Shown here piece by piece: positions 1 through 10,736 of a stretch of DNA of 64,000 bases (positions are counted from its first letter, which is position 1; each line of letters opens with the position of its first letter). The position numbers and the translations under genes are program-made. The stretch comes from Carya illinoinensis. Taxonomy: Eukaryota > Streptophyta > Magnoliopsida > Fagales > Juglandaceae. The stretch is taken from NCBI RefSeq assembly GCF_018687715.1, contig NC_056762.1, positions 24,026,864 to 24,090,863 on the forward strand, read 5' to 3'. A model generated the notes under the pieces. The model made no database searches. It saw only the letters and a list, made by a program, of their open reading frames with translations, and had not been told where the DNA came from.

Positions 1-1579
1 TGACGTAAAAATGTCTTAGTCTATTTCATTCACATCCAATCCGATTATCTATTTATGTTTTATATAATATTAAAATAATATTTTTAATTTATTTATTTTT
101 ATAATATTTTACCATTCTATCAATTATATATATTAATTAATAATCATATTCTAATTAAATACATGATTAATCATATTCTACCCAGAAAAGAAATGCAATG
201 CACAACATAGATGATTTTTATTTTACATTTACTGTAGCAAAAATTGACTGTTCATACATTTTGCATAATCCACTACACAGGATATTTTGTCCTAGTAGCT
301 CCCAACAGATATTTGTTTTGACCATTGCGATATTTTTTTTGACCATTGTAAAGAAGTCTTTTAAGTTTTAATTATCGTATACATGTGCATTTTGACGTCA
401 ATGAATTTTTTATTAATACTTAAATAATAGAACTTTAATAAAACATGTTGGTCTAGATTTTTTTTCGTGTACAAAACTTTCTTACTTAATAAAATAAAAA
501 GAAAAGATAAAGAAAAATAAAAAGGGTAGTTTTTACTTCTTACTTCCTTTTTTCCATTGGGATGCTAAATTTCAAGTCACCCATTCGGAATCTAAATTAT
601 AATTTTTATTTTATTTCTTTTTCATATATTTATTTAATTAGTAAGTAAAAAATAAATAAATAAAAAAAAGACATCCAGAGCGATTATTGAAATTAATTAT
701 AAGATTTCAAATATTTTTTATTAAATAATATTATATACAGTCACTTTTACGTATTATCTGTATATTTTATTATTATGATTGATTAGATTAATTTTTTTAA
801 TATATAATTAATTACATCTGTTAAATATATAAAAAAATAAATAAAATAATTAAACATAAAATTTTTATTTCTTATTTAAATAACCAACTAGCTAGACTAG
901 CCATCTCATATCTGTTAATGGCATAGACGTGCAACGTTTCTACCGAAAATATTTGGATTGGTTTAAAAAGTCAGAAGCGCCATCATCTTCGTCCTCATGG
1001 ACACATCGCACTAATAAGCGCGTGACTTATCTTTTTGGTGTCAAGATTTGGATTGATATGAATGGAGTTTGCGGTTTTAATACTCTTACCCGAAACTAAA
1101 GGTTGGTTTGAAAATACATCATATTCTAAAATTCTTATATCATTTTATCTTATTTTTTATTTAAATATAATTTAAATATAATTTTTTTTAAATTAATCAT
1201 TATAATTTTTTCAAACTTTTATACAAAAAATAAAAAATAATTTAATTTTTTTAAATCTTCATACAAAAATAATATTATAATTCTAACAATATTTTAATTT
1301 TTAATATTTTTTATTTAAGATTTTCTCTCTCATTTCTTAAATTTTAAAAAATACTCAATTCAAACTATTTCATTATTATTTACAAATTATTTTACTATTA
1401 TTTATAAAATTTTTATCTCATTTTATTTTCTAAATGAGCCATAATCAACGTTTGAGTAGTGAATTGAATTTAGATAATCCGCAAATAATACTAATAAAGT
1501 CATAAAAAATATTAATAAAATATTTAATAATAGTAAATAATAATAATAAAGTAAACAAATAATAATAAACTAACCTCCA
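1..1579. other. AT-rich intergenic DNA with a MITE-like stretch
   Basis: I see no gene here. The sequence is strongly AT-rich with short homopolymer runs. Positions about 1100-1440 look like a decayed AT-rich MITE: one edge reads like a GGTTGGTTTGAA motif and the other like CATTTTATTTTCTAAATGAGCC. This resembles a family I recall from Fagales genomes, and a related piece in the other orientation lies at 10262-10412. I could not define a target duplication. Confidence 0.4.
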
Positions 1580-1825
1580 CTACCCAAACTTAAGTTGAAC
1601 TTTTTGGGGGCTGTCGGTAATTGGGATTTGAACTTCTACATGTCCAACTCCAGCCAAAATAAAAAAGAGGTCCTTTTTTATGCCTTTGCGTCGGCATACC
1701 GCACGTAGAGGATAAATACCAATTGTATACAATGTATTGGAAAGATACACAAATCCAGATTTATGCTCACAATTGGGGTAGGTGAGTCTCGATCTTAACC
1801 ATCCATTTGGTAGTTCTTCAAACAC
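1580..1825 (-). other. Short open frame of unknown meaning (81 codons)
   Basis: An 81-codon open frame runs on the minus strand just beyond the poly(A) end of the LINE at 1901-7445. I do not recognise it. The predicted peptide is mixed, with several Cys and basic residues, and no signal peptide or membrane segment is evident. No splice context, promoter or paralogue in this window supports it. It is recorded because it is the only sizeable frame in the first 1.9 kb, and it may be a chance ORF. Confidence 0.12.
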
Positions 1826-1998
1826 TAATCTGGAAATACCACAGAGAAAGAAGAATCCTCTTCCCGTCTAAAATTTTGTCAATTTCAATTTCATTTACAC
1901 TTTTTTTTTTTTTTTGAAAAGAAGAATTTGTATTCATATTCATCTTAAAGCATTGAAGCTTGAATACAAGAAGGGATTCCTCCCATTACAATGCTCTC

Positions 1999-4900
1999 CT
2001 AAGAGAGTTTGAGTGCATCCTTAGCTAGTATATGAGCTATTGTATTAATGTTCCTTGGTATAAACTGTACAGACCACTCCCCCATCGAGCTGAGCTTATG
2101 CTTGATGTCTTGGATGATCATCCCACCCGAGTTCCACTTGACTACATCACAGTTTATATCATCTACCACTACTTTAGCATCCCCCTCTAGGATGACTCTA
2201 TCTAGAAGTAATTGTTGGCACAAAGAAACTGCTTTTAGAGCCCCTAAAGTCTTTGCTACAACCGAGTTTGGAAAAGACTCCCTTTGATGTTTGAGAGTAG
2301 CTACCACCACTCCATTCCAATCTCTAATAATCACCCCAATACCAATTCTGCTCTTGATCCTATCCACTGAGGCATCCCAGTCAGCCTTATAATATTGATC
2401 AGGAGGAGCAGACCAATAGGATTGAGTTAAGGTAGTAGCCAACCTTTTACCCCCTGATGTCTAGTTTGCTTCCTGAAAGTCCTTAACTTTTTGATTTGTA
2501 GTCTTCACTAGCTCATTCGGGTCCATAAACCTATTTTCAAACACAAAGTTGTTCCTCCTCCTCCAGATCATATAAACTGTTTCAGCAAATACAACAGTAC
2601 TGTGATCATCCAGAACATCAAAAATATCTTTACACAACTCTTTGAAAGGCAATTCCCTCACTTTCAACTTCTGAAAACAGATGAGGTTATGACCCCATAC
2701 ATCTTAGGCAGCACGGCAGGACCAAAGGGCATGAGTAATAGATTCTAATTCTGTCTCACAGATAGGACACAAGGGGGACTCTATGATTTTCCTCTGCACA
2801 AGCTTCTGGTTAGTAGGCAAAGAGTCATGGCATGCCCTCCATAAGAGCATTCGAGTAGCACTCGGTACCATTAACTTTCATAGCTTTGACCAAAGTTCAC
2901 ACTTCTGCCTAGCTTGAGAGGTTTACCCTTTCTGTTCAGCTGACATCTCCCCTGCCAAATAGTAAGCACTCCTAACCGTGAACCTTCCATGTTTTGCACA
3001 CCTCCATATCAACTTATCTTGGATATTACTCACACTTACTGGTATTCTACACACTACTTCCACTTCCTCATGCCTGAATACCTCTCTTAGAGTATCCATT
3101 TTCCATGCCCCCGAGCTTGAATCAATTAGTGCAGACACCTTACTGGCAGCAAATTCTGCTTTAAGGAGAGATTGCACCTTGAAAGAAGATGGTCTAGGAA
3201 GCCATTTGTCTGTCCATATGTTAACAGAATCCCCATTACCGATCCTCCAAAATAGTTCCTCTTGTAGGATTGGTCTTGCTTCCAAAAAGCTTCTCCACAG
3301 GAAGGAAACATTGCTTCCAACTTTGGCCTTTAAAAAATCAGATTTGAAGAAATACTTTGCTTTAAGAACTCTTGCTGCTAGGGAAGACGGATTTTGAATG
3401 ATCCTCCACCCTTGCTTTGCAAGAAGGGCCAAATTAAAGTCTTCAAAGTCCCTGTAGCCTAATCCTCCCTCCCTTTTAGATTTACCCATTTGTTTCCAAG
3501 GAATCCATTGAGTTTTTGTCTTCTCTTCCCTACTGCCCCACTAGAATTTTTTTATAGACTTGTTGATAGCATTAAGCACAGCCTTGGGGAGTTTAAAGAT
3601 ACTCATGCAGTAAGTTGGGATTGCTTGAACTATGGACTTCAACAACACCTCATTTCCTGCTTGAGATAGGAATTTTACCTTCCAATTGCTCATCCTATTT
3701 CTTATGGACTCCAAGATTGGTCTGAAGGCTGCCACTTTCTGTCTTCCAACATATGAGGGGAGGCCAAGGTATTTCTCGTAGGATCTAGCTTCACTCAGCC
3801 TAACACCTGACAAGATAGCATCCTTGGCTTCAATTCTTGTGTTCCTGCTGAAATATACTGCAGTTTTCTCCAGGTTTAACCTTTGACCAGATGCACTCTC
3901 TTATTGACTCAGTAAGTTGTAAAGCCTGCTCCATTCCAATGCATTAGCCTTGCAGAAGAGCAGACTGTCATCTGCAAAAAAGAGATGATTAACCAATAGG
4001 GAGCCTCAGGCAAAGGGAAAACCAGAAATATAACCCTTCTCCTCAGCTTTGTTCAGTATCCTGCCAAGTATTTCTGAGCAAAGGATAAAAAGATAAGGGG
4101 AGAGAGGATCCCCTTGTCTTAATCCTCTAGAAGGGTGAAAAGGTTGCTGAGGAGTTCTGTTTATCATCAATGAATAACTCACTGTTTCCACACAAGCCTT
4201 GATTAAGTCCACCCATTTCTCTTCAAATCCCATTCTCCTTAAAACCGCAGCCAAAAAGTCTCACTCAATGTGATCATAAGCCTTGTTCATGTCTAATTTG
4301 ACTGCCATATACCCTTCTTTCTTACCCCTCATTCTGTGTTGCATGGAGTGCATAGCCTCATATGCAACAATAATGTTGTCTGAAATTAGTCTACCAAGTA
4401 CAAAGGCACTTTGGGAAGGTGATATTAACAAGGGAAGTATCTTTTTCAACCTATTAGCCAACACTTTAGAAACAACTTTATAAAGAACATTACACGGGCT
4501 TATAGGTCTATATTCAGAGACTAGTACTGGCTTTTTCTTTTTTGGTATTAGAACTATGAATGTTTCATTAATCCTGCCCAAATCTCTACCTCCAGATAGC
4601 ACCTCCTTAACAGCCAAAAAGACTCCATCTCCTACACACTGCCAGTTGTTTTGATAAAACCTTGCAGAAAAACCATCAGGGCCTGGGGCACTCATAGGGT
4701 TCATCTAAAAAACTGCTTGCTTCACCTCTGCAAGGCTGCATTCCTTCACTAGGTGCCTATTCATTTCATCTGTTACTCCTGGTTCTATGTCCCTCAGAAC
4801 ATCCTCAATATTTCAGGGGTTTGAAGACTCAAAAAGATTTTGGTAATAGTCTTGGAACAGTAAGCTAAGTTCCTCTTGACTTCTAGCTTTCTTTCCACTT

Positions 4901-6048
4901 TCATTTTCAATTACTTTTATCTCATTCCATTGCCTTCTTTGAGTGGCACATTTGTGGAAATATTTGGAATTTTTATCCCCTTCTTTTAACCAAAGTTGCT
5001 TAGACCTTTGCCTCCATTTAATCTCCTCTTCCTCCAGCATTACATCTACCTCACTCTGCAGCCCTTTAATCTCATTATTTCGATCCCTTTTGTTTAGTAA
5101 TTGAAGCTCTTTTAGCAAGGTCCTCTTCTGCGGTAATGTCCTGTTCTTCACCCTTTCCTTTAACTTGGCCCAATCTTGTAGTCTAGTTTTGAATGTTAAC
5201 AGGCTGTCCTGAATCCTGAGAATAGGATTCTCATTTCCCATGTTTGATTCCCAAGCTCTTTTTATAACTTCCTTGCAATCTTCCAATCTGGACCAGCTGG
5301 CCTCATAGCGAAAAATCTTGCTAGTTTTGCTACTAGGGACCTCAGTACTGTCACATGAAATCAATAGAGGAAAGTGGTCAGAATGAAGAGCTGAAAGGAC
5401 CTGCACTCTAGTCTGGTAGAAGGACATGTTCCATTGGTGATTGCCAAAAGCTCGATCCAACCTTTCTTTGATGAAATCAGACCCTTCTCTCTTAAGACTC
5501 CAAGTGAATTTTGATCCTTCATAGCCTAGGTCACTAAGCTCACATTCATCAAGTGCTTCCCTGAAATTTTCCATTTGATAAAAGGATCTATTAGCTCCCC
5601 CATACTGTTCTTCATTAGTGAGCAGCTCATTAAAATCACCACAGCATAACCAAGCCATGTTTCCTATCGGTTTTAAGCATCTAAGCAACCACCAACTCTC
5701 CTTTCTTTTTTCCACCATAGGATTACCATAGAAACCCGTTACCATCATCTTTTGACTCCCATCATCCTTGCCAACAATCAAAGAAATGTGACTCTGTGAG
5801 TAAGAGGATAACTCGACTTGTGCCTCATCTCTCCAAAGCATAGCTAGACCTCCACTTCTCCCTACACTATCCACCACAAAACTACATTCAAAACCCAAAC
5901 CATTTCTTATACCCTTCAATCTTTCTCTCCTACATTTTGTTTCTGACAGAAAAATAAAACTTGGGCCCTGCTCCTTCACCATGAGGCGAAGTTCTCGAAC
6001 TGTCCGAGGGTTCCCAAGCCCTCGGCAGTTCCAGCTCAAAAGTATCAT
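1999..6048 (-). pseudogene. LINE ORF2: endonuclease, reverse transcriptase, RNase H (broken)
   Basis: ORF2 would nick target DNA and reverse-transcribe the element RNA. One reading frame runs for 1350 codons. It starts with an apurinic-type endonuclease (SWNCRGLG at the start, CGDFNE near codon 135, SDHFPLL near codon 225). Reverse transcriptase follows, with APGPDGF near codon 453, [14 protein letters not shown], and FADD at codons 691-694. Then come a zinc-finger RVT region (CPIC...H...C) and a C-terminal RNase H with DASVD, EGDAK and an AHILAKDA end. The usual AEA segment of RNase H reads AKT, so a catalytic Glu looks lost. I count ten in-frame stops (lower coordinate of each: 4813, 4705, 4261, 4006, 3901, 3541, 2923, 2878, 2704, 2461) and no frameshift. 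The start ATG overlaps the ORF1 stop as ATGA. Confidence 0.92.
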
Positions 6049-7344
6049 GGTAGCTGGCAGGGCTGCTCAACAGCCACTGCCATGGAGAGTTCATCACCTT
6101 CCTCATCTACGAGAGTTAACTTGCTTCTTTTTTCCACACCACCTTCAGATGTTTCCTGAGCTTTCCTTTTACTTGAATGGACGTGCTTAGACACTACAAT
6201 TGCTCCCTCTAATCCTTGATTAGTTACTGATAATATGGCCTCACGTGCTCTTCTTTTCCAGCTATTCCCTCTGCTTGGTACCTTCTTTTCCTTTTTAGGT
6301 TCCTCCACTACCACTGGGCCCAGCTGGTCATGGGATTCCTCTAACAGAATTGTTGGCAAGTGTCCCCCCTCCTGCATCACTGATTCCACTACCTCGATAG
6401 CTTTCCTCCTAGCACTGACAGTTGTAGCCTCCTCATTCGTGTGAAATGATTGGCTGCCTGCCTGCTGTCTAACTACCTTTGGTACCTTTCCATAATTATC
6501 ATCTTCTTTAATGGACTCATCTGAGGACACCCTCCGACCACTCTCCGATGATCCACCGTCATCTGTCATCTTCCTCACCTTGCCTGCCGACTGGATTTGC
6601 TTTTTATTACTAGCCCTTAGCCACGCTCCATACAGTTGCCCGAGACTAGCCCCCACATGCAGTCCCTTCTCTATTTTTTCGCATATACCATGCCCATGCT
6701 TAATGGACCCACAGTGATAACAAAAATTGACCATTCTTTCATATCTAAACGGAATCCAGAACTTCTCACCATCCTGAGAAATAAACCTGCCTCTAGCAAG
6801 TGGTTTGGTTATGTCTAACATTACCTTCACATGTAGAAACTTACCCCAGCAGGTTTCACTACCATCCGTATCCACCATAAGTACCTTCCCCAGGGAGCTT
6901 CCCAGCTTCTGCCCCATACTCTCAGTCATTCCAGCGAATGGCATATCATGACACTGTATCCAAAAGGGTTCAAAACAGAAATGCATTTCCTTAATAGACT
7001 TGGCACCTTCACAGTCCTGAATACACAACAGGCTCTTATCAAAGGACCATGGCCGACCATTCAACACTCTTATCTTATCGGACCTCGATTTAAACTCCAC
7101 CAAGAACTTATTTCTTCCAACCTCTTTAAAAGCAGTTTTCCCCTCTGCATTCCATATTTTTGAGGCAGCGTACTCATGAGGCTCCTCTGTTAGTCTCCTT
7201 ATCATAAATCAGACAAATCATTATGCAGAGCTTGCTTTTTGAGGCTGATAACAATATCTCTTCAGTGCTAACCTCAATCTCTTGTTTTTCCTCATCTGTT
7301 AATTTCAATCCCTCGTAGAGGGATGACAAAACACCATCCTCCAT
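6045..7344 (-). pseudogene. LINE ORF1: RNA-binding gag-like protein (frameshifted)
   Basis: ORF1 of plant L1 elements coats the element RNA. The likely start is the ATG at 7344 (MEDGVLSSLYEGLKLTDEE), which matches the usual start of this family. That frame is lost near 7180-7220, and the rest continues in another frame to 6045. After the shift come a DUF4283-type region (NGRPWSFDKSLLCIQ, FEPFWIQCHDMPF, DITKPLARGRF) and a zinc knuckle, CYHCGSIKHGHGIC (CX2CX4HX4C). A long polar tail rich in Lys, Glu and Ser follows. The stop codon overlaps the ORF2 start by 4 bp. Apart from the one frameshift it is in good condition. Confidence 0.88.
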
Positions 7345-7456
7345 CTGCACAGACCTGAGTCCGAGAGAAAGTCTCAAAGATTTCCACAAGGAACCTTGAG
7401 AGAAAACCTTACTCTCACCAGGTGAAAGAAGGACCGGTGGACCAGCAATTTCAATT

Positions 7457-8050
7457 ACACTTACTCGTATAATATATTTCATTTCGGGTGACTTCATATT
7501 GTAGAACCTTTTAAAGATAAATACTCTAACTACAAATAGATTAAACAAAATGAATTACACAAATTGATATGACTTGATATGTTTTATCAGATTGTAAAAT
7601 TACTTTTATTATAAAATAAATTTAACAAATTAGATAAAGTCAAGTCAATTTATGGAATTGTTTTGTTCAATTCCTTTATACATGAAGCAATAGTACTCCT
7701 TAAATAGTGTGATATCAACAAATGTAACTAATGACACAGAAAATGTGCTATGTAGCAAAGGAAGCACAACGAAATATGTGTGTGTTTCAATAGAATATCA
7801 AAAATGATAAATCACATATTAGTTAAGTAGATCAATTTTGCTGCTAAGTAGTAGGTCTAATTTTCTAGTAATAACAGCCCTCTACTTAGAAGCTACCACC
7901 GCAACAATTACATTAAACTCACGCTACACTCGTGTGCATGGGATAGCAATTATTTTGCTTGAGAAGGATTGATTTATCTTGGACGAACGTGTGCTTCCAG
8001 GCAACTTCCAAAACTAATGCCAACCAGACCTCCATCGCAGCATCCACTGC
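7457..8050. other. Unassigned DNA between LINE copy 1 and an LTR
   Basis: No gene or repeat is recognised here. The stretch is AT-rich and lies between the LINE target site and the TGTGACACCCCC motif at 8051 that ends the next LTR fragment. Confidence 0.4.
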
Positions 8051-8750
8051 CATTGTGACACCCCCAGATTTCATTTGGGATCAGACGGACATCCGAAATG
8101 GTGGGACATGCAACACAAGGTTACTTGCCCTCGTTCATGACATATAGGATGCAATATTCCTAACATGTATGTAGCATTATGCAATATTCGCAGCAGATAA
8201 TTTTTTTTTTAGCAATACTATACACCAAACTTATAATATCTCAAACAGTTAAATCGTAATCCAAGCATACTTAACAAAAATAAACATCCAAGATTTCAGC
8301 ACGAGTCTCAGAAGACTGTAATCTCAAAAACATGAAAGGCCAGACTTCATGTTTATATTACTAAAATACACTATTGAGGAAGTTCATCGAGTAACTTGTG
8401 TAACTCAACTAACGAGACCAGAATACTCTCCAAAAACTAACTATGGAAGCTATAAGCTCTGCGTCATGTCTACGGCGTCTAGTCAACCTCTTTCAGTCTA
8501 CCAATGTTCGCTCCCGGCTCTAATCTTGACACGTTGCCTACTATTTGAGGGGAATGGTAGTTGGGATTACCACGGTGAGATTTGATTTAACGCAGATTAA
8601 GTTAACAGGAAACTCTCATAAAGGTTAATGATGCATGCATGACAGTAAAAGAATGAATGAATAATTAAAGTCGTAAGTAAGCATAGCATAACTTGACATA
8701 TAGCACAACATAACTGATATAACCTGAGTTGAAACGTGAACTAAACTTGA

Positions 8751-9915
8751 CTTTTTTTTTTTTTTTGAGAAGAGTGGAATGTCACATATTCAAGAGTGAT
8801 TCCTCCCATATTTATTAAAAACCCTCACTTTTGGCGGAGGAATACCGTGGAAACAAAAAACAAATACCAAGGAAAAACCAAAAGAACCATAATCAAAATA
8901 CTAAACAAAACCAGCCCTATTAGACAAGAAAAAACCTAAGAAGAAAGAAAAAAAACCAAACATAACATCTTAAAGATGAGAGGCCTAAACTGTCCAAACG
9001 GATCAAACCTCGCAAAAACCGAGGCATACTACAATTATTATAGAACAACAACTCTGCTCCTGAAGCCCCAGAGTTGGCTAACCAATCTGCCACTCTATTA
9101 CCTTCACGTAAAACATGTTGAAATTGGCATTGTATAGTTTGGGTCAGCCCAATAATTTCCTCCCAAAAATCCTCTAAATACCATACACCACATCTTCCTC
9201 TCAGCCATCAAGAAATAACCACCTTTGAATCCATTTCAATTATCACCTTAGTGATATTTAAAGCTTTGCAAATTCTCAAACCTTGAAGTAGCGCCATAAG
9301 TTCCGCTTTATTATTAGAACCAAAACCAACATGTGAGGCATAAGACTGGACATGTCGTCCTAATTCATTAAGAATTATCCCCCCAATACCACAAGAACCT
9401 AGATTGCCAAGACTGCTACCATCCGTATTTAATTTATGCCACCCTGACAGTGGCTTAGCCCACCTTACTGCTCTGCAAGAAGGGACTTTAGGGACAACCA
9501 GTTTTATCCTCAAGGCCTCAAGAATCATACCATATCAATGAGACAACCGTTTAGGCTATTTAGCCATATGACAAAGGGAACTAAGCCATACACAAATAGA
9601 ATGGACAATAGTGTTGTGGGACTCCAAAATACCTTCCATTTGAGCTAGACATCTTATCTTCCATAAACGCCAAGTAACAATGATGGGTAGAATACCCACA
9701 ATAAATCCCACTTGTGTAGATGCATTAGCCCGCCTGAACCAAGTCCTCGCATTCTGTTTCCAACCTCTTCCAATAGGAATACCAAATATAGTGACCATAT
9801 TTTTTTAGGGAAATTGCCCTCAAATATCACATGATTCATATCTTCAATATGACATACGATACAACAATCACATTTGAAAGCAATAGGAATACCAATACAT
9901 TGCAATCTATCATCC
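8751..9915 (-). mobile_element. 5'-truncated LINE (copy 3)
   Basis: A T run at about 8751-8766 marks the poly(A) tail on the minus strand, followed by a GAGAAGAG... 3' end like that of LINE copy 1. Only the last kilobase of ORF2 is present. Both borders carry CTTGAC (about 8745-8750 and just after 9910), a probable short target duplication, and the AACTTGAACAT-rich LTR sequence resumes directly beyond. Truncation at the 5' end is typical of LINE insertion. Confidence 0.82.
8960..9840 (-). pseudogene. Partial LINE ORF2: zinc finger and RNase H
   Basis: This is the C-terminal part of a LINE ORF2 on the minus strand. A degraded zinc-finger RVT motif (CIVCHIEDMNHVIF) lies near 9850, then an RNase H domain with WHKLNTDGSSLGN, NNKAELMALLQGL and IIEMDSKVV, in which the D, E and D catalytic residues are visible. 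An in-frame TGA near 9208 interrupts the domain, and it resumes with WLRGRCGVWYLEDFW and a REGNRVADWLA end. A further frame break separates the zinc finger from RNase H. No reverse transcriptase is present, because the element is 5'-truncated. Confidence 0.8.
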
Positions 9916-10261
9916 ACGTGTCTTGACATGACATGAACTTGAACTTCATAACATGGGTTAGCAACATAACATAAACGTGAACTTGAAATATAGCATGGAC
10001 TTAAATCATAGCATAAATGTGAATATATATAACATAAACATGAACTTGAATTTAACATAAACCTGAGCATAACATGACATAAATATGAACTTGAGACATA
10101 ATGTAAACATGAACATAACATAACATGAATGTGAACTTGAACATAACATGTACATGAATATAATATAACATGAACGTGAACTTGAGACATAACGTGAACA
10201 TGGACATAACATACAATGAACTTAAGCTTGAACATAACATAAACGTGAACATAACATGATT

Positions 10262-10412
10262 ATGTAATGATTAAATAAAAAAGTTAAAAATTGAAAATTG
10301 AAAAGTATTTGTATTTGAATGATGTTTGAGAATGAAATAAGATAAGATGAGAGGATATGAGATGTTATGGGATGAGATGAAACCATCTCCATATTCCAAA
10401 CAAGCCCGTAGT
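10262..10412. mobile_element. MITE-like AT-rich repeat ending in GATGAGATGAAACCATC
   Basis: The stretch ends in a GATGAGATGAAACCATC motif next to ATTCCAAACAAGCC, a pattern I associate with an abundant short repeat of Fagales genomes. The same junction appears at about 54455-54490 in the duplicate copy of this locus (GATGAGATGTAACCATC next to ATTCCAAACAAGGCC), so the insertion predates that duplication. No clear terminal inverted repeat or target duplication was defined. Confidence 0.45.
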
Positions 10413-10736
10413 CAATCTTAACCAATGAAGATCTTGCTGAAACGTTAAGGCAATGTCAATATTTTACATGGATTATGTAATTGATATACAAAGCAAAACA
10501 ACAATAAAACTTGAAAATTTTGTAGGATATTTATTTTCCTCCTCCTTGAGACTACTTTGTGTGAATATGATAGTGAAATTCACATGGGGAAGAGTTTAGT
10601 AAATGATCTAGGCATATAAAGTAAAATTCTCAACTAATATAATGGTAAATCTATGGTGAAAAACACGTGTCAAAGACTTTGAAACCACCACAGTCATTTT
10701 AAAAGCACTTTATACATATGTTTACCAAATAATAAA
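10413..10736. repeat. Left part of duplicated locus, copy A
   Basis: This segment aligns by eye with 54490-54790: shared runs include AATCTTAACCAA/GATC, GATTATGTAATTGATATA and TATGGTGAAAAACAC. The Gypsy element at 10737 interrupts it, and the homology resumes at about 19400. No coding function is recognised. Confidence 0.75.

Larger units (their letters stand above)
1901..7445 (-). mobile_element. Full-length L1-type LINE (copy 1)
   Basis: This is a non-LTR retrotransposon read on the minus strand. Its 3' end is the T15 run at 1901-1915 (a poly(A) tail on the minus strand), followed by RNase H, reverse transcriptase, endonuclease and ORF1 towards higher coordinates. Both borders carry CAATTTCAATT (1880-1890 and 7446-7456) followed shortly by ACAC, which I read as a target-site duplication with a small indel. 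The length of about 5.5 kb suits a complete plant L1. It cannot be active, because both ORFs are interrupted. Confidence 0.9.
8051..10257 (-). mobile_element. Gypsy LTR fragment, minus strand, with a nested LINE
   Basis: The plus strand begins TGTGACACCCCC at about 8051, the reverse complement of an LTR 3' end. Just inside it, the minus strand has a CGGATGTCCGTCTGATCC-like run that resembles the end of the Gypsy LTR at 19140-19202. Positions 8620-8750 match 56400-56510, so this is a second copy of the LTR at 56401-59879. From about 9920 to 10257 it carries many degenerate copies of a GAACTTGAACATAACATG-like motif. The LTR 5' portion (expected after 10257) is missing, and a truncated LINE interrupts it. 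Confidence 0.6.

Noticed and set aside
2978..3397. 139-codon plus-strand ORF
   Set aside because: It is the antisense shadow of the LINE ORF2 connection domain.
6235..7163. Several plus-strand ORFs of 60-71 codons
   Set aside because: They are antisense shadows of LINE ORF1.
9654..10252. Cys/Val/His-rich ORFs on the minus strand
   Set aside because: They are translations of the degenerate AACTTGAACATAACAT repeat in the LTR, not a protein family.
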